A stretch of 64,000 nucleotides of DNA, from contig PLHF01000049.1 of assembly GCA_003138855.1 (NCBI GenBank), positions 1 to 64,000 of the forward strand, read 5' to 3'. The notes beneath the pieces are model-generated. The model saw only the letters and a program-made list of their open reading frames with translations, searched no databases and was not told the DNA's origin. A program made the position numbers and the translations under genes. Shown piece by piece: positions 26,338 through 35,656 of this stretch. The stretch's first letter is position 1. Each line of letters starts with the position of its first letter. The stretch comes from Acidimicrobiaceae bacterium (GTDB taxonomy: Bacteria; Actinomycetota; Acidimicrobiia; Acidimicrobiales; RAAP-2).

Positions 26338-27771
26338 ATGGAGCCGATGGAGACTGTTGTGCACGACAAGCTCTACATCGACGGAGCGTGGGTCCCTTCC
26401 ACCGGAACGGGCTCGATCGACGTCATCGACTCCACCTCCGAGGAGGTCATCGGGACGGTTCCCGAGGGAACGACCGAGGATATCGACCGTGCAGTGGCCG
26501 CCGCCCGTGCCGCGTTCCCGGCATGGTCCGCCACTCCCGTCGAGGAGCGCACCGCTCTGCTGACCCGGGTGGGTGAGGCCCTGGGGTCCCGCATGGACGA
26601 GCTGGCCGACCTGATCACCCACGAGGTGGGCATGCCGCTGGTCCTCTCCCAACTGGTGCAGGTGGGGCTGCCCATGGCGTCCTTCGGCTCGATGGCCCAG
26701 GTGGCCGCCGACTTCACGTGGGAGCAGACCATCGGCAACTCGGTTGTCGTCCGCGAGCCGATCGGCGTGGTCGGCGCCATCACCCCGTGGAACTACCCCC
26801 TGCACCAGATCGCGGCCAAGGTGGCGCCGGCGCTGGCGGCCGGGTGCACCGTGGTGCTCAAGCCCAGTGAGGTGGCCCCGCTGAACGCATTCGTCCTCGC
26901 AGAGATCTTCGACGAGCTCGGCCTGCAGGCCGGGGTGTTCAACCTGGTCACCGGCTTCGGGCCGGTGGTGGGCGAGGCGGTCGCCGGCCACCGCGGCGTC
27001 GACATGGTCTCCTTCACCGGCTCCACCAGGGCCGGAAAGCGGGTCTCCGAGGTGGCCGCGGCCACCGTCAAGCGGGTCGCCCTCGAGTTGGGAGGGAAGT
27101 CGGCCAATGTGATCCTCGACGACGCCGACCTGGCCCGGGCTGTTCCCGACGGTGTGGGCAAGTGCTACCTCAATTCTGGCCAGACCTGCAGCGCCCTGAC
27201 CCGGATGCTCGTGCCTCGGGAACGGTTGTCGGAAGTGGAGGAGCTGGCCAGGTCCTCCGCCGAGTCCTTCACTCCGGGCGATCCCTTCGACAGCGGGACC
27301 CGCCTCGGGCCCCTGGTGTCCGCGGCCCAGCGCGACCGGGTGCGCAACTACATCGACAAGGGGATCGGCGAGGGAGCGACCCTGGTGACCGGCGGCGGCG
27401 AGTCACCTGTCGGGCTCGACACGGGCTACTTCGTCAAGCCGACGGTGTTCTCGTCGGTCTCCCGCGACATGACCATCGCCCGGGAAGAGATCTTCGGCCC
27501 CGTGCTGGTCATCATCCCCTACGACTCCGAGGAGGAGGCGGTGGAGATCGCCAACGACACCGAGTACGGGCTCGCAGGTGGCGTGTGGTCCGGTGACCCC
27601 GAGCGGGCCAAGGCGGTCGCCAGGCGCCTGCGGACCGGCCAGGTCGAGGTCAACGGCGGGGGATTCAACCCGATGGCCCCCTTTGGTGGCTACAAACAGT
27701 CGGGCAACGGACGCGAGTTCGGTGCCTTCGGGCTCGAGGAGTTCCTCGAGGTCAAGGCCATGCAGCTCTGA
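26338..27771 (+). CDS. Aldehyde dehydrogenase family protein (NAD(P)-dependent)
   Basis: 477 residues from ATG 26338, five bases after GAAGGAG. Domains: NAD(P)-binding N-terminal half with [18 protein letters not shown] and [11 protein letters not shown], catalytic half with general-base Glu250 ([12 protein letters not shown]) and nucleophile Cys284 ([12 protein letters not shown]). [10 protein letters not shown] and [13 protein letters not shown] are standard. It oxidises an aldehyde to an acid. The divergent TetR-flavoprotein operon and the facing oxidoreductase operon suggest a role in breakdown of a hydrophobic substrate. Substrate not readable from sequence. Confidence 0.93.
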   Translation: MEPMETVVHDKLYIDGAWVPSTGTGSIDVIDSTSEEVIGTVPEGTTEDIDRAVAAARAAFPAWSATPVEERTALLTRVGEALGSRMDELADLITHEVGMPLVLSQLVQVGLPMASFGSMAQVAADFTWEQTIGNSVVVREPIGVVGAITPWNYPLHQIAAKVAPALAAGCTVVLKPSEVAPLNAFVLAEIFDELGLQAGVFNLVTGFGPVVGEAVAGHRGVDMVSFTGSTRAGKRVSEVAAATVKRVALELGGKSANVILDDADLARAVPDGVGKCYLNSGQTCSALTRMLVPRERLSEVEELARSSAESFTPGDPFDSGTRLGPLVSAAQRDRVRNYIDKGIGEGATLVTGGGESPVGLDTGYFVKPTVFSSVSRDMTIAREEIFGPVLVIIPYDSEEEAVEIANDTEYGLAGGVWSGDPERAKAVARRLRTGQVEVNGGGFNPMAPFGGYKQSGNGREFGAFGLEEFLEVKAMQL

Positions 27772-27818
27772 TACCACGAGGCGCCGCCCGTGGTCGGAAG
27801 CGCACGGCCCGGTACGGA

Positions 27819-28997
27819 TCAGAAGCCGAACTGGTCGTCGACGAGGCCCAGGTAGATCCTGGCGGCGTCGGTGTAGGACTTCTCGCCGATGAATACGTGC
27901 TGGGTGCCGGTGTACATGTCGCGGAAGGCCCGTTCGAGGCGGGTGCCCTCGCGGATGGCGGTGGTGCCGGCGGCGAGGTGGGCCCACTGGACGACCTCCC
28001 GGCTGGCCTCGGTTGCGTAGGTGGCGGCCACCCGCATGTCGGCCCGCAGGGTGGGCGTGAGGGGGTGACCGTCCATCACCTCGCGTTCGACGTCGCCGAA
28101 GGTGGTGACCACGAGGAGGCGGGCCGCCTTCCACATGGCCAGGTGGTGCGAAAGGTTCCGTTGGAACGTGGCCCGGTGGGCCAGTGACGCGTCGTCGCCC
28201 ATGCGGACCTTGGTGGCGGCCAGCTCCGTGACGTCGTCGAGCATGCTCCTGGCCACCCCCAGGGCCCACGACGCATGGCCGGCCGCGGTGATGGGGATCA
28301 GGCCCATCCTGAACGCGGCCGAACAGCCACGCTCTGGCGCTCGGCAGAAGAGTGGGAACGTGCGATCCCCGGGCACGAAGAGGTCGGTCACGTTGTAGTC
28401 GTACGATCCGGTCGCCTTCAGCCCCTGCACGTGCCAGCCATCGGTGAAGACGACCTCGTCGTGGGGGATGACCGCAACCAGCAGCGGGGGGATCCCGTCG
28501 GCACCGGTGACCATCTCACCGCCGGCCGTCGGGATGAACCCTGCGGCGACGTACTGCGCGTGACCGGTTCCGGAACCGAAGTTCCAGGCGCCCGTGATCC
28601 GGTACCCCCCGTCGACCGTTTCGCCCAGACCGTTGGGGAAGAACTGGCCGCCCACCGTGACCCGGTTCGCGTTTCGGGTGAAGACCTCGTCGAACCCGTC
28701 GGCGGGCAGATAGGCGGCGCAGGCCGCCGCCGATGGCAGATTTGCGATCCCGATCCAACCGAGCGAACCGTCCTGCCATGCCAGCTCGATCCAGGTGTCG
28801 ATCATTTCCGCGAAGTCCGGCTCGCTGCCGCCGGCCTCGGCCGGATTGCACCACTGCATCAGCCCGCTGCCCCACAACGCCTCGACCGTCCGCTCGTTGA
28901 GGGTGCGGTTCCGCTCCGACTCCGCCGTCTCGGTGGCGACCAGGGCGCGCAACGAAGCTGCGGCCACCGGTCCGTCGATGGTCACGCTTGTCGCCAT
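27819..28997 (-). CDS. Acyl-CoA-dehydrogenase-fold flavin monooxygenase-like protein (HsaA/DszC group)
   Basis: 392 residues from ATG 28997, behind GAGGAG. The sequence has the fold of acyl-CoA dehydrogenases but follows the flavin-dependent hydroxylase branch: WCNPAEAGGSEPDFAEMID early, the middle beta-domain GGYRITGAWNFGSGTGHAQY, VQGLKATGSYDYNVTDLFVP, and a helical end with AGTTAIREGTRLERAFRDMY. There is no acyl-CoA catalytic Glu that I can place. It probably hydroxylates or oxidises a ring or sulfur compound using reduced flavin from a partner. Last gene of a leftward five-gene operon, facing the aldehyde dehydrogenase gene. Confidence 0.78.
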   Translation of the reverse strand: MATSVTIDGPVAAASLRALVATETAESERNRTLNERTVEALWGSGLMQWCNPAEAGGSEPDFAEMIDTWIELAWQDGSLGWIGIANLPSAAACAAYLPADGFDEVFTRNANRVTVGGQFFPNGLGETVDGGYRITGAWNFGSGTGHAQYVAAGFIPTAGGEMVTGADGIPPLLVAVIPHDEVVFTDGWHVQGLKATGSYDYNVTDLFVPGDRTFPLFCRAPERGCSAAFRMGLIPITAAGHASWALGVARSMLDDVTELAATKVRMGDDASLAHRATFQRNLSHHLAMWKAARLLVVTTFGDVEREVMDGHPLTPTLRADMRVAATYATEASREVVQWAHLAAGTTAIREGTRLERAFRDMYTGTQHVFIGEKSYTDAARIYLGLVDDQFGF

Positions 28998-29034
28998 GGG
29001 TTCACTCCTCGGTCGGGTCGGGGGTCGTCGTGGG

Positions 29035-29781
29035 TCACATGCCGAGTTGCTCGAGCAGCCCGACGTGCAGGCCCGCGGTGAACCCACCGTCGACCACGAG
29101 GGCGTGTCCGGTGATGAAGGAGGCGTCGTCCGAGGCGAGGAAGGCGGCCGCTGCGGCGATCTCCGAAGGGCGGCCGAATCGACCGAGCAGGTGCTGCTCG
29201 CGCAACTTGTCGCGATAGGGCTCCATTCCGTCCGCGTCGGTGATCGACCGCAGCAACGGGGTGTCGACTCCACCGGGGCAGATGCAATTCACCCGGATCC
29301 CACGGCGTCCGTAGTCGATGGCGATGCTCTTGGTGAGCAGGACAACGCCTCCCTTGGAGGCGTTGTAGGCGCTGCCCCCCTCGGTGCCCTCCAGTCCTTC
29401 GATGCTGGCGATGTTCACGATGGAGCCGTGGCCCTGGGCCAGCATGTGGATGGCGCTGTGCTTGTCGACCAGGAACGTTCCCTTGAGGTTGATGTCCACC
29501 ACCCGGTCCCACTCGTCTCCGTCGAGGAGGTGGATCGGGCCGCCCCCGGCCACCCCGGCCGCGTTGACCACGGCGTCGAGACGCCCGTGGTCGCCCACCA
29601 CCGAGGCGAAGGCAGCCTCCACCGCCGCCTCGTCCCGCACGTCTACCAGGTGATCCACCGCACCCGTGACATCGAGGGTAACCACCGTGGCCCCCTCCTC
29701 GGCCAGGCGCTCCGCGCACGCGCTTCCGATCCCTGATGCAGCGCCGGTCACCACGGCGACGGTGTCGTCGAGTCGTCCCAT
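29035..29781 (-). CDS. Short-chain dehydrogenase/reductase (classical SDR)
   Basis: 248 residues. All classical SDR marks are present: cofactor motif TGAASGIG (12-19), Asp37 at the end of strand 2 (VTLDVTG) favouring NAD over NADP, NAAG (73-76), catalytic Ser126, and Tyr139/Lys143 in YNASK. CPGGVDTPL follows. It oxidises or reduces a secondary alcohol/ketone, and its neighbours suggest a steroid- or terpenoid-like or fatty substrate. The gene ends 37 bases before the flavoprotein gene in the same operon. Confidence 0.9.
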   Translation of the reverse strand: MGRLDDTVAVVTGAASGIGSACAERLAEEGATVVTLDVTGAVDHLVDVRDEAAVEAAFASVVGDHGRLDAVVNAAGVAGGGPIHLLDGDEWDRVVDINLKGTFLVDKHSAIHMLAQGHGSIVNIASIEGLEGTEGGSAYNASKGGVVLLTKSIAIDYGRRGIRVNCICPGGVDTPLLRSITDADGMEPYRDKLREQHLLGRFGRPSEIAAAAAFLASDDASFITGHALVVDGGFTAGLHVGLLEQLGM

Positions 29782-29923
29782 CGAGCTCCCCCTTCTACGG
29801 TGTCCCGGCCGGAGGGGCCCGAACCTCTGGGGTGAACGTAGGGGCGGTTGCCCGAGCTGGTCAAGGAGCGGGCGGACCGCCGGTGGTGCGCCCCCTCGGG
29901 TGCACAGGTCGGGCCGCGACCGG

Positions 29924-30370
29924 TCAGTCCGGGAGTTCGGTCAACAGGTGGTGGCTCACGTCACCGACCAGGTCGACCAGGTACCGACGCTCCGAGAACC
30001 ACCAGACGCCACTCCGGCGCTCGAACCGATCGTGGTAGCGGCCGGCCAGGATGGGCTGAAGGGGGAGGCCGGGCACCGCCTGGAGCACGGTCCAGTACGA
30101 GCGCACCGTGGCGGTTCCGGCATCCTCGTCGATCTCGAGGATGAGGTTGGTGGTGACGTGCCTGGTGCCCGGGGTGCCGTCGGGATGGAGGCGCGTCGTG
30201 GAGGAGAACAGCTCGCGGATCGCCTCCCGACCGGTGAGCAGCGGCCCACCGTCCCCGCCTCCCACGGCCGCGTGTGCCAACAGATCGGCCGTTCCGTCGA
30301 AGTCGCCGCCGTCGATGCACTCCGCGTAGCGGGCGATCAGGTTCCCCAATTGGGTGGCGCTGTCGGTCAC
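29924..30370 (-). CDS. SnoaL-like NTF2-fold protein
   Basis: 148 residues. The pattern NLIARYAECIDGGDFDGTAD, then GREAIRELFSSTTRLHPDG and TRHVTTNLILEIDEDAGTAT, AGRYHDRFERRSGVWWFSER is that of the SnoaL_4 type often next to SDR and Rieske or flavin oxygenase genes. It may be a small isomerase/hydrolase or an accessory ligand-binding protein. Catalytic residues cannot be assigned. Same operon as the ketosteroid-isomerase-like gene 57 bases upstream. Confidence 0.8.
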   Translation of the reverse strand: MTDSATQLGNLIARYAECIDGGDFDGTADLLAHAAVGGGDGGPLLTGREAIRELFSSTTRLHPDGTPGTRHVTTNLILEIDEDAGTATVRSYWTVLQAVPGLPLQPILAGRYHDRFERRSGVWWFSERRYLVDLVGDVSHHLLTELPD

Positions 30371-30427
30371 AGGCCGACCCCGCTCCTCGCTCCGGGGTGC
30401 GCCGCTGGCGTCGGGCCGGGGGTGCCG

Positions 30428-30805
30428 TCAGGCGAAGGACAGGTCGGCATCGTCCCAGTAGGCGTGGACCGAGGTGAACAGTCCGTCGTCGTCGGCGGCG
30501 AAGACCTCGATGCCGTCGATGGTCATGGTCGACCCCCCGGTGACGAGGCTGATCTCGAAGTCGATGGCGACGTTGCGGGCGCACGTGTGGACGGCCGTTG
30601 CCGTGAAGGTCCACGTCTCACTGGCACCGATCCCGGCCTTGAAGAACGCGGCGATGGCCGCACGGCCCACGTTCGGCGGATTGGATGCCGGGTCGGCCTG
30701 CACCGCATCCTCGGAGAAGAGCGCGGCGATGGCCTGTGGGTCGCGGGCGTTGACCGCGTCCACGTACTCGGCGATGCGGGCACGCAGTCGGTCCGGGGTC
30801 AGCAT
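30428..30805 (-). CDS. Ketosteroid-isomerase-like protein
   Basis: 125 residues from ATG 30805 (GGAGGAA ahead). The match to true delta-5-3-ketosteroid isomerase is unusually good for an NTF2-fold protein. IAEYVDAVNARDPQAIAALF holds Tyr14 and SEDAVQADPASNPPNVGRAA holds Asp38, the same numbers as in the Comamonas enzyme. TIDGIEVFAADD gives Asp97 near the position of Asp99. These are the proton-relay residues that move a double bond next to a ketone. So it probably isomerises a 3-keto steroid-like or other unsaturated cyclic ketone. It follows the enoyl reductase gene in the operon. Confidence 0.82.
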   Translation of the reverse strand: MLTPDRLRARIAEYVDAVNARDPQAIAALFSEDAVQADPASNPPNVGRAAIAAFFKAGIGASETWTFTATAVHTCARNVAIDFEISLVTGGSTMTIDGIEVFAADDDGLFTSVHAYWDDADLSFA

Positions 30806-30863
30806 GGCGATTCCTCCGTCCAGGTGGCTCGTGGGAGCGGACAGGTCACCGGCTCCGCCGCCG

Positions 30864-31652
30864 TTAGGCGCCGACGGCGTGCACTCCGCCGTCGACGTGG
30901 AGTATCTCACCGGTGGTCATCGGCAGGAGGTCCGACAGCAGGGCGAGGCAGGCCCGGGCCACGACGTCGGTGTCGAGCACGTCCCACCCCAATGGCGCCC
31001 GGTCCGCCCAGGTGTCCTCGAAGGTGTTGAAACCGGGGATCGACTTGGCCGCCATGGTCTTGACCGGGCCGGCCGCCACCAGGTTGACCCTGATCCCCTG
31101 AGGACCCAGGTCCCGCGCCAGGTAACGCGACAGGGACTCGAGCGCCGCCTTGGAGACGCCCATCCAGGCATAGGAGGGCCAGGCCACCGAGGCGTCGAAG
31201 TCGAGGCCGACCACCGACGCTCCGGTCCGGCCGCCCTCACCGGCGGCGATCAGCAACGGGAGAAAGGCCTCGACCAGTGCCTTGAGCGAGTAGGCCGACA
31301 CGTGGAGGGCGACCTGGACCTGGTCCCAATCGGCCCGGAACATGTCTCCTCCCAGGCACTCCGGTGGGGCGTAGCCGATGGCGTGGACCAGACCGTGCAG
31401 CTGGTCCCCACCGGTGGCGAGCTGCACCGCGGCCGCCGCCAACTGCTCCGGCCGGGTGACGTCGATCTCGAGCACGTCGGCTTCGACCGGCAGCTTGCGA
31501 GCGGTCCGCCTGGTGAGGGAGAGGCCGCGGCCGGCACCACTGAGGACCACCTCGCCTCCCTCCTGCTGGGCCGTGCGGGCGACCGCGAAGGCCAGCGAGG
31601 CGTCCGTGAGCACCCCGGTCACCAGAATCCGTTTCCCCTCGAGCAGTCCCAT
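30864..31652 (-). CDS. fabI: Enoyl-[acyl-carrier-protein] reductase (NADH), InhA type
   Basis: 262 residues aligning along its length with mycobacterial InhA (269): GLLEGKRILVTGVLTDASLA at the cofactor site, LHGLVHAIGYAPPE, ALHVSAYSLKALVEAFLPLL, then DFDASVAWPSYAWMGVSKAA with catalytic Tyr161 and Lys168 (Y-x6-K spacing of FabI), and RVNLVAAGPVKTMAAKSIPG. It reduces enoyl-ACP to acyl-ACP in fatty acid elongation. It leads an operon of catabolic-looking genes and lies divergent from npdG. A role on a dedicated substrate is possible, but the family match is strong. Confidence 0.88.
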   Translation of the reverse strand: MGLLEGKRILVTGVLTDASLAFAVARTAQQEGGEVVLSGAGRGLSLTRRTARKLPVEADVLEIDVTRPEQLAAAAVQLATGGDQLHGLVHAIGYAPPECLGGDMFRADWDQVQVALHVSAYSLKALVEAFLPLLIAAGEGGRTGASVVGLDFDASVAWPSYAWMGVSKAALESLSRYLARDLGPQGIRVNLVAAGPVKTMAAKSIPGFNTFEDTWADRAPLGWDVLDTDVVARACLALLSDLLPMTTGEILHVDGGVHAVGA

Positions 31653-31714
31653 GCGGGGCTCAGGTTACAGCCGGTCCTCCCGTAGGCCGTGAATCCTTGT
31701 GCAAGGGTGGGACC

Positions 31715-32374
31715 ATGCGAATCGGGATTCTGGGAGGGACCGGTCCTGCCGGCCGGGGCCTGGCGGTTCGGCTGGCCGCCGCCGGCGAGGAGATCGTCAT
31801 CGGGTCGAGGGACGAGCACCGTGCCGAGACCGTGGCCGAGGGCCTGGTCGCGGCGTGGCCCGACCACCGGCTGGCCATTGCCGGCGCGTCGAACGAGGAC
31901 ACCGCGTCGTGCGGGTTGGTGGTGGTGGCGACACCGTGGGACGGCGTGATCGCCACGGTGAGGCCATTGGCTCCTGCACTGGAGGGGAAGGTGGTGGTGT
32001 CGATGGCCAACGCCCTGGTCAAGGAGGGCCGCGAATTCCTCGCCCTGCTGCCGCCACGTGGCTCGGTCGCTGCAGCCCTGCAGGCTGCTCTGCCCCGTTC
32101 GTCGGTATCGGCGTCCTTCCACCACCTGCCCGCCTCGGAGATGGAGAAATTGAGCGCGCGGATGGCCGGGGATGTGTTGGTCTGCTCGGATCACCCCGAG
32201 GCAACGGCGGCCACTGTGGAGTTGGTCGACAAGATCGACGGCCTGCGCGGGGTGGACGCGGGAAGCCTGTCCCAGGCAGCACCCATCGAGGCGTTCACCG
32301 CGGTGCTCATCACGGTGAACATCCGCCACAAGGTGCATGCCGCGATCCAGCTGTCCGGATTCGGCGATCATTGA
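31715..32374 (+). CDS. npdG: F420-dependent NADP reductase (NADPH:F420 oxidoreductase)
   Basis: 219 residues from ATG 31715. MRIGILGGTGPAGRGLAVRL is the NADP Rossmann start, IVIGSRDEHRAE the 2'-phosphate-recognising segment, and SASFHHLPASEMEKL matches the F420-site region of Fno/NpdG proteins. It passes hydride between NADPH and coenzyme F420, supplying F420H2 to other reductases. This implies the organism makes F420, as many actinobacteria do. The stop lies four bases before mshC, so the two are probably co-transcribed. Confidence 0.85.
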   Translation: MRIGILGGTGPAGRGLAVRLAAAGEEIVIGSRDEHRAETVAEGLVAAWPDHRLAIAGASNEDTASCGLVVVATPWDGVIATVRPLAPALEGKVVVSMANALVKEGREFLALLPPRGSVAAALQAALPRSSVSASFHHLPASEMEKLSARMAGDVLVCSDHPEATAATVELVDKIDGLRGVDAGSLSQAAPIEAFTAVLITVNIRHKVHAAIQLSGFGDH

Positions 32375-32378
32375 TCGG

Positions 32379-33551
32379 ATGACCGGGCGATCGGTGGTCC
32401 GCCTGCACGACTCGGCCCGACGCGGAATCGTCCCCCTGGAGCCGGGCCCGCTGGTGACCCTCTACTCCTGTGGCATCACCCCGTACGACTCGGCCCACCT
32501 GGGGCACGCCCAGGTCTACTTGACCTTCGACATCCTCCAGAGGAGGTTGCGAGACCTCGGCCACGAGACCCGGTGCGTCAGGAACGTCACCGACGTCGAC
32601 GACGACATCCTGCGCAAGGCCCGTGAGCTCGGGGTCCACTACCTCGATCTCGCTGCCGAGGAGATCGCCCGATTCGACGCCGACATGGCCGCACTGGGAC
32701 TGATCCCCGCGTGGTCGGAGCCCCGGGCCACCTCGGCCATCCCCGAGATCCTCACCCTGATCGGCTCGGTGCTCGACTCGGGCGCCGCCTACCAGGCCGG
32801 CGGCGCCGTCTACTTCGACGTGGCCACCTTCCCCCGGTTCGGGGAGGTGAGCCATTTCGACCCGCACCGCATGTTGGAGCTGGCCGCGGAGCACGGGGGC
32901 AATCCCGATGATCCGAACAAGCGCCATCCACTCGATTTCGTGCTGTGGCAGCCCTCGCTACCCGACGAGCCGTCGTGGGAGTCACGATGGGGACCGGGCC
33001 GTCCGGGGTGGCACATCGAGTGCTCGGCCCTGGCCCTCCGTGAGTTGGGGGAGACCGTCGATGTCCACGGTGGCGGGCGCGACCTCATCTTCCCCCACCA
33101 TGAATGCGAGAACGCCCAGTCGGAGTCGGTGACGGGCAAGGCGTTCGTCCGCCACTGGCTCCATGTCGGGTTGGTGGGGCTCGGCGGAACGAAGATGTCC
33201 AAGTCCCTCGGCAATCTGGTGTTCGTCGGCGATCTGCTGAAGGAGTGGGAGCCCGCCGCGGTGCGCCTGGCCCTGCTCGGTCACCACTACCGCCCCGACT
33301 GGGAGTGGGCGGCCGAGGACATGCCCCTGGCCGCCCGCCGGCTCGACCTGTGGCGGTCGTCCGGCACGGGACGTGGTGGCCCGGGCCCGGGGGCCGGCAC
33401 GGGCGGCCTCGACGGCGAAGGGCTGGCGGTGGTCCGGTCGTTCCTGGACGACGACCTCGACACACCCGGTGCGTTGCGCGCCCTCGACGCCGAGGCGGCG
33501 GCCGGGCGGCCGGTCGTCGCTGGGGCGGCCCTGCTGGGCGTTAGCCTGTAG
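32379..33551 (+). CDS. mshC: Mycothiol ligase MshC (cysteine:GlcN-Ins ligase)
   Basis: 390 residues from ATG 32379. It is a class I cysteinyl-tRNA-synthetase relative, but the start LYSCGITPYDSAHLGHAQVY carries the MshC form (CGITPYD) in place of CysS CGPTVYD. HLGH (40-43), Zn-ligand Cys31, WHIECSAL and PHHECENAQSE complete the cysteine and zinc site, and KMSKS begins at 272. The tRNA-binding C-terminus is absent, as in MshC. It joins cysteine to glucosaminyl-inositol to make des-acetyl-mycothiol. A Gly/Pro-rich insert (about 330-347) is unusual. Other msh genes are not in the window. Confidence 0.87.
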   Translation: MTGRSVVRLHDSARRGIVPLEPGPLVTLYSCGITPYDSAHLGHAQVYLTFDILQRRLRDLGHETRCVRNVTDVDDDILRKARELGVHYLDLAAEEIARFDADMAALGLIPAWSEPRATSAIPEILTLIGSVLDSGAAYQAGGAVYFDVATFPRFGEVSHFDPHRMLELAAEHGGNPDDPNKRHPLDFVLWQPSLPDEPSWESRWGPGRPGWHIECSALALRELGETVDVHGGGRDLIFPHHECENAQSESVTGKAFVRHWLHVGLVGLGGTKMSKSLGNLVFVGDLLKEWEPAAVRLALLGHHYRPDWEWAAEDMPLAARRLDLWRSSGTGRGGPGPGAGTGGLDGEGLAVVRSFLDDDLDTPGALRALDAEAAAGRPVVAGAALLGVSL

Positions 33552-33667
33552 TCCCGTCGCCCGAGGGGCCGACGGCCGGCCAGAGGCGGCTTCCGACCGA
33601 TCGCCCCGGATGCACGGTCAGCACGATTCACGACCTGATGGACACGACCCGATGGAAAGGCAGACCC

Positions 33668-35656
33668 ATGGCAGCCGTCACCGTTCGACTTCCTGATGGT
33701 TCGACCAAGGAGTTCGACGAACGCGTCACCGCCTTCCAGCTCGCCGAGTCGATCGGTCCCCGCCTGGCCAAGGCCGCGGTGGCGGCCACCGTGGACGGCG
33801 TCGAGGTCGACCTGGGGGCGCGCCTGCCGGACGGAGCAGAGGTGACCGTGGTCACCTCCGATTCCGAAGCCGGCCGCAACGTGCTGCGCCACTCCACGGC
33901 CCACGTGCTCGCCCAGGCGGTCCTCCGACTGTGGCCGGGAGCACACTTCGCCATCGGCCCGGTGATCGAGGACGGCTTCTACTACGACTTCGAACTGCCG
34001 GGCGGCGCTCACTTCAGCGATGACGATCTCGAGCGCATCGAGGCCACCATGCGGGAGATCATGGCCGAGGACCAGCCCTTCGTCCGGCATGAACACACCA
34101 TCGACGAGGGCCTGGCGCTCTTCGAGGGACAGCCGTTCAAGCGGGAGATCATCGAGGCGGTGGGGGCCGGCCAGGACGAGGTGGACGCTGCGGCCGATGG
34201 TGCCTCGGCGGCCTCGGTGTCCACCTACTGGAATTCGCCGGCCTTCAGCGACCTGTGCCGGGGCCCTCACGTGCCCGCCACGGGCCGCTTGGGCCACTTC
34301 GCCCTGATGCGGGTGGCGGGGGCCTACTGGCGAGGCGACGACAAGCGCCAGCAGCTCCAACGCATCTACGGAACAGCCTGGGAGTCGGACAAGGCGCTGG
34401 CCGGGCACCTCCACCGACTGGAGGAGGCCGAACGGCGCGACCACCGCCGGCTCGGCGCCGAGCTCGACCTGTTCTCCTTCCCCGAGGAGATCGGCTCGGG
34501 GCTCGCCGTGTTCCATCCCCGGGGCGGCACCATCCGCCGCCTCATGGAGGAGTACTCGCGCCAGCGCCACGTGGCCGCCGGTTACGAGTTCGTCAACACC
34601 CCCCACATCACCAAGGCAGAGCTGTTCGAGACCTCCGGCCATCTCGACTGGTTCGCCGAGGGGATGTTCCCTCCCATGGAGCTGGACGGCGGACACCAGT
34701 ACTACCTGAAACCGATGAACTGCCCGTTCCACATCCTCATCTTCAAGAGCCGGCAGCGCTCCTACCGCGAGCTGCCCATCCGGCACTTCGAGTTCGGGAC
34801 CGTCTACCGCTACGAGTTGTCCGGCGTCGTGCACGGGCTCACCAGGGTGCGGGGGATGACCCAGGACGATGCCCACATCTTCTGCAGCCGCCAGCAGATG
34901 GCCGCTGAGCTGCACTCCACGATGACCTTCGTCCTGTCGCTGCTCCGCGACTTCGGGCTGGACGACTTCTTCCTCGAGCTGTCGACCCGGCCCGAGGACA
35001 AGGCGGTGGGCTCCGTCGAGGACTGGGACGAGGCCACCGAGGCACTGAGGACAGCGGCGCTGGCCATGGACCTGGAGTTGGTCCTCGACGAGGGGGGAGG
35101 CGCCTTCTACGGGCCGAAGATCTCCGTACAGGCCCGCGACGCCATCGGCCGGACCCATCAGATGTCCACCATCCAGCTCGACTTCCAGCTGCCCCAGCGG
35201 TTCGATATGGAGTACATCGGCGCCGACAACGCCCGGCACCGGCCCATCATGATCCACCGGGCCCTGTTCGGCTCCGTCGAGCGGTTCTTCGCCATCCTGC
35301 TCGAGCACTACGCCGGCGCCCTCCCCACCTGGCTGTCGCCCGAGCAGGTGCGGGTACTCGGCGTACGGGATGACCATGAGGAGTACGCCCACAAGGTGGC
35401 CGACCGGCTGTCGGCCGTCGGGGCCCGTGTCTCGGTCGAACCGGCCGACGAGCCGCTGGGGGCGCGGATCCGCAGGGCCAAGCTGTTGAAGGTGCCGTAT
35501 ATCCTGGTGGTCGGGGACGACGACGTGGCGGCAGGCACCGTGGGCGTCAACCGACGGGGGAGCGAGCTGCCCGTGCGGGGGGTGGAGGTCGTCGCCTTCA
35601 CCGACCAGCTGGAGCGGGAGATCGCCGAACGCCGTCTCCCCGAATCCGCGCCATGA
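33668..35656 (+). CDS. thrS: Threonyl-tRNA synthetase
   Basis: 662 residues from ATG 33668, with AAAGG ahead; ATG 33638 would add 10. Order: TGS domain (AAVTVRLPDGSTKEFDERVT), SAD editing domain with HSTAHVLAQAV and the CRGPHVPATGRLGH block, class II core with MNCPFHILIF and FEFGTVYRYELSGVVHGLTR motif 2, QDDAHIFC, and motif 3 near MIHRALFGSVERFFAIL, then the anticodon-binding domain. It charges tRNA-Thr and removes mischarged Ser. The stop overlaps the HIT gene start (ATGA), the arrangement seen in mycobacteria. Confidence 0.95.
   Translation: MAAVTVRLPDGSTKEFDERVTAFQLAESIGPRLAKAAVAATVDGVEVDLGARLPDGAEVTVVTSDSEAGRNVLRHSTAHVLAQAVLRLWPGAHFAIGPVIEDGFYYDFELPGGAHFSDDDLERIEATMREIMAEDQPFVRHEHTIDEGLALFEGQPFKREIIEAVGAGQDEVDAAADGASAASVSTYWNSPAFSDLCRGPHVPATGRLGHFALMRVAGAYWRGDDKRQQLQRIYGTAWESDKALAGHLHRLEEAERRDHRRLGAELDLFSFPEEIGSGLAVFHPRGGTIRRLMEEYSRQRHVAAGYEFVNTPHITKAELFETSGHLDWFAEGMFPPMELDGGHQYYLKPMNCPFHILIFKSRQRSYRELPIRHFEFGTVYRYELSGVVHGLTRVRGMTQDDAHIFCSRQQMAAELHSTMTFVLSLLRDFGLDDFFLELSTRPEDKAVGSVEDWDEATEALRTAALAMDLELVLDEGGGAFYGPKISVQARDAIGRTHQMSTIQLDFQLPQRFDMEYIGADNARHRPIMIHRALFGSVERFFAILLEHYAGALPTWLSPEQVRVLGVRDDHEEYAHKVADRLSAVGARVSVEPADEPLGARIRRAKLLKVPYILVVGDDDVAAGTVGVNRRGSELPVRGVEVVAFTDQLEREIAERRLPESAP

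Noticed and set aside
27773-27794. Short hairpin between the convergent aldehyde dehydrogenase and flavoprotein genes
   Set aside because: Only six pairs with a ten-base loop; too weak to call a terminator with confidence.
33551-33668. Possible T-box leader before thrS
   Set aside because: No T-box consensus or specifier-loop structure is visible in the short gap.
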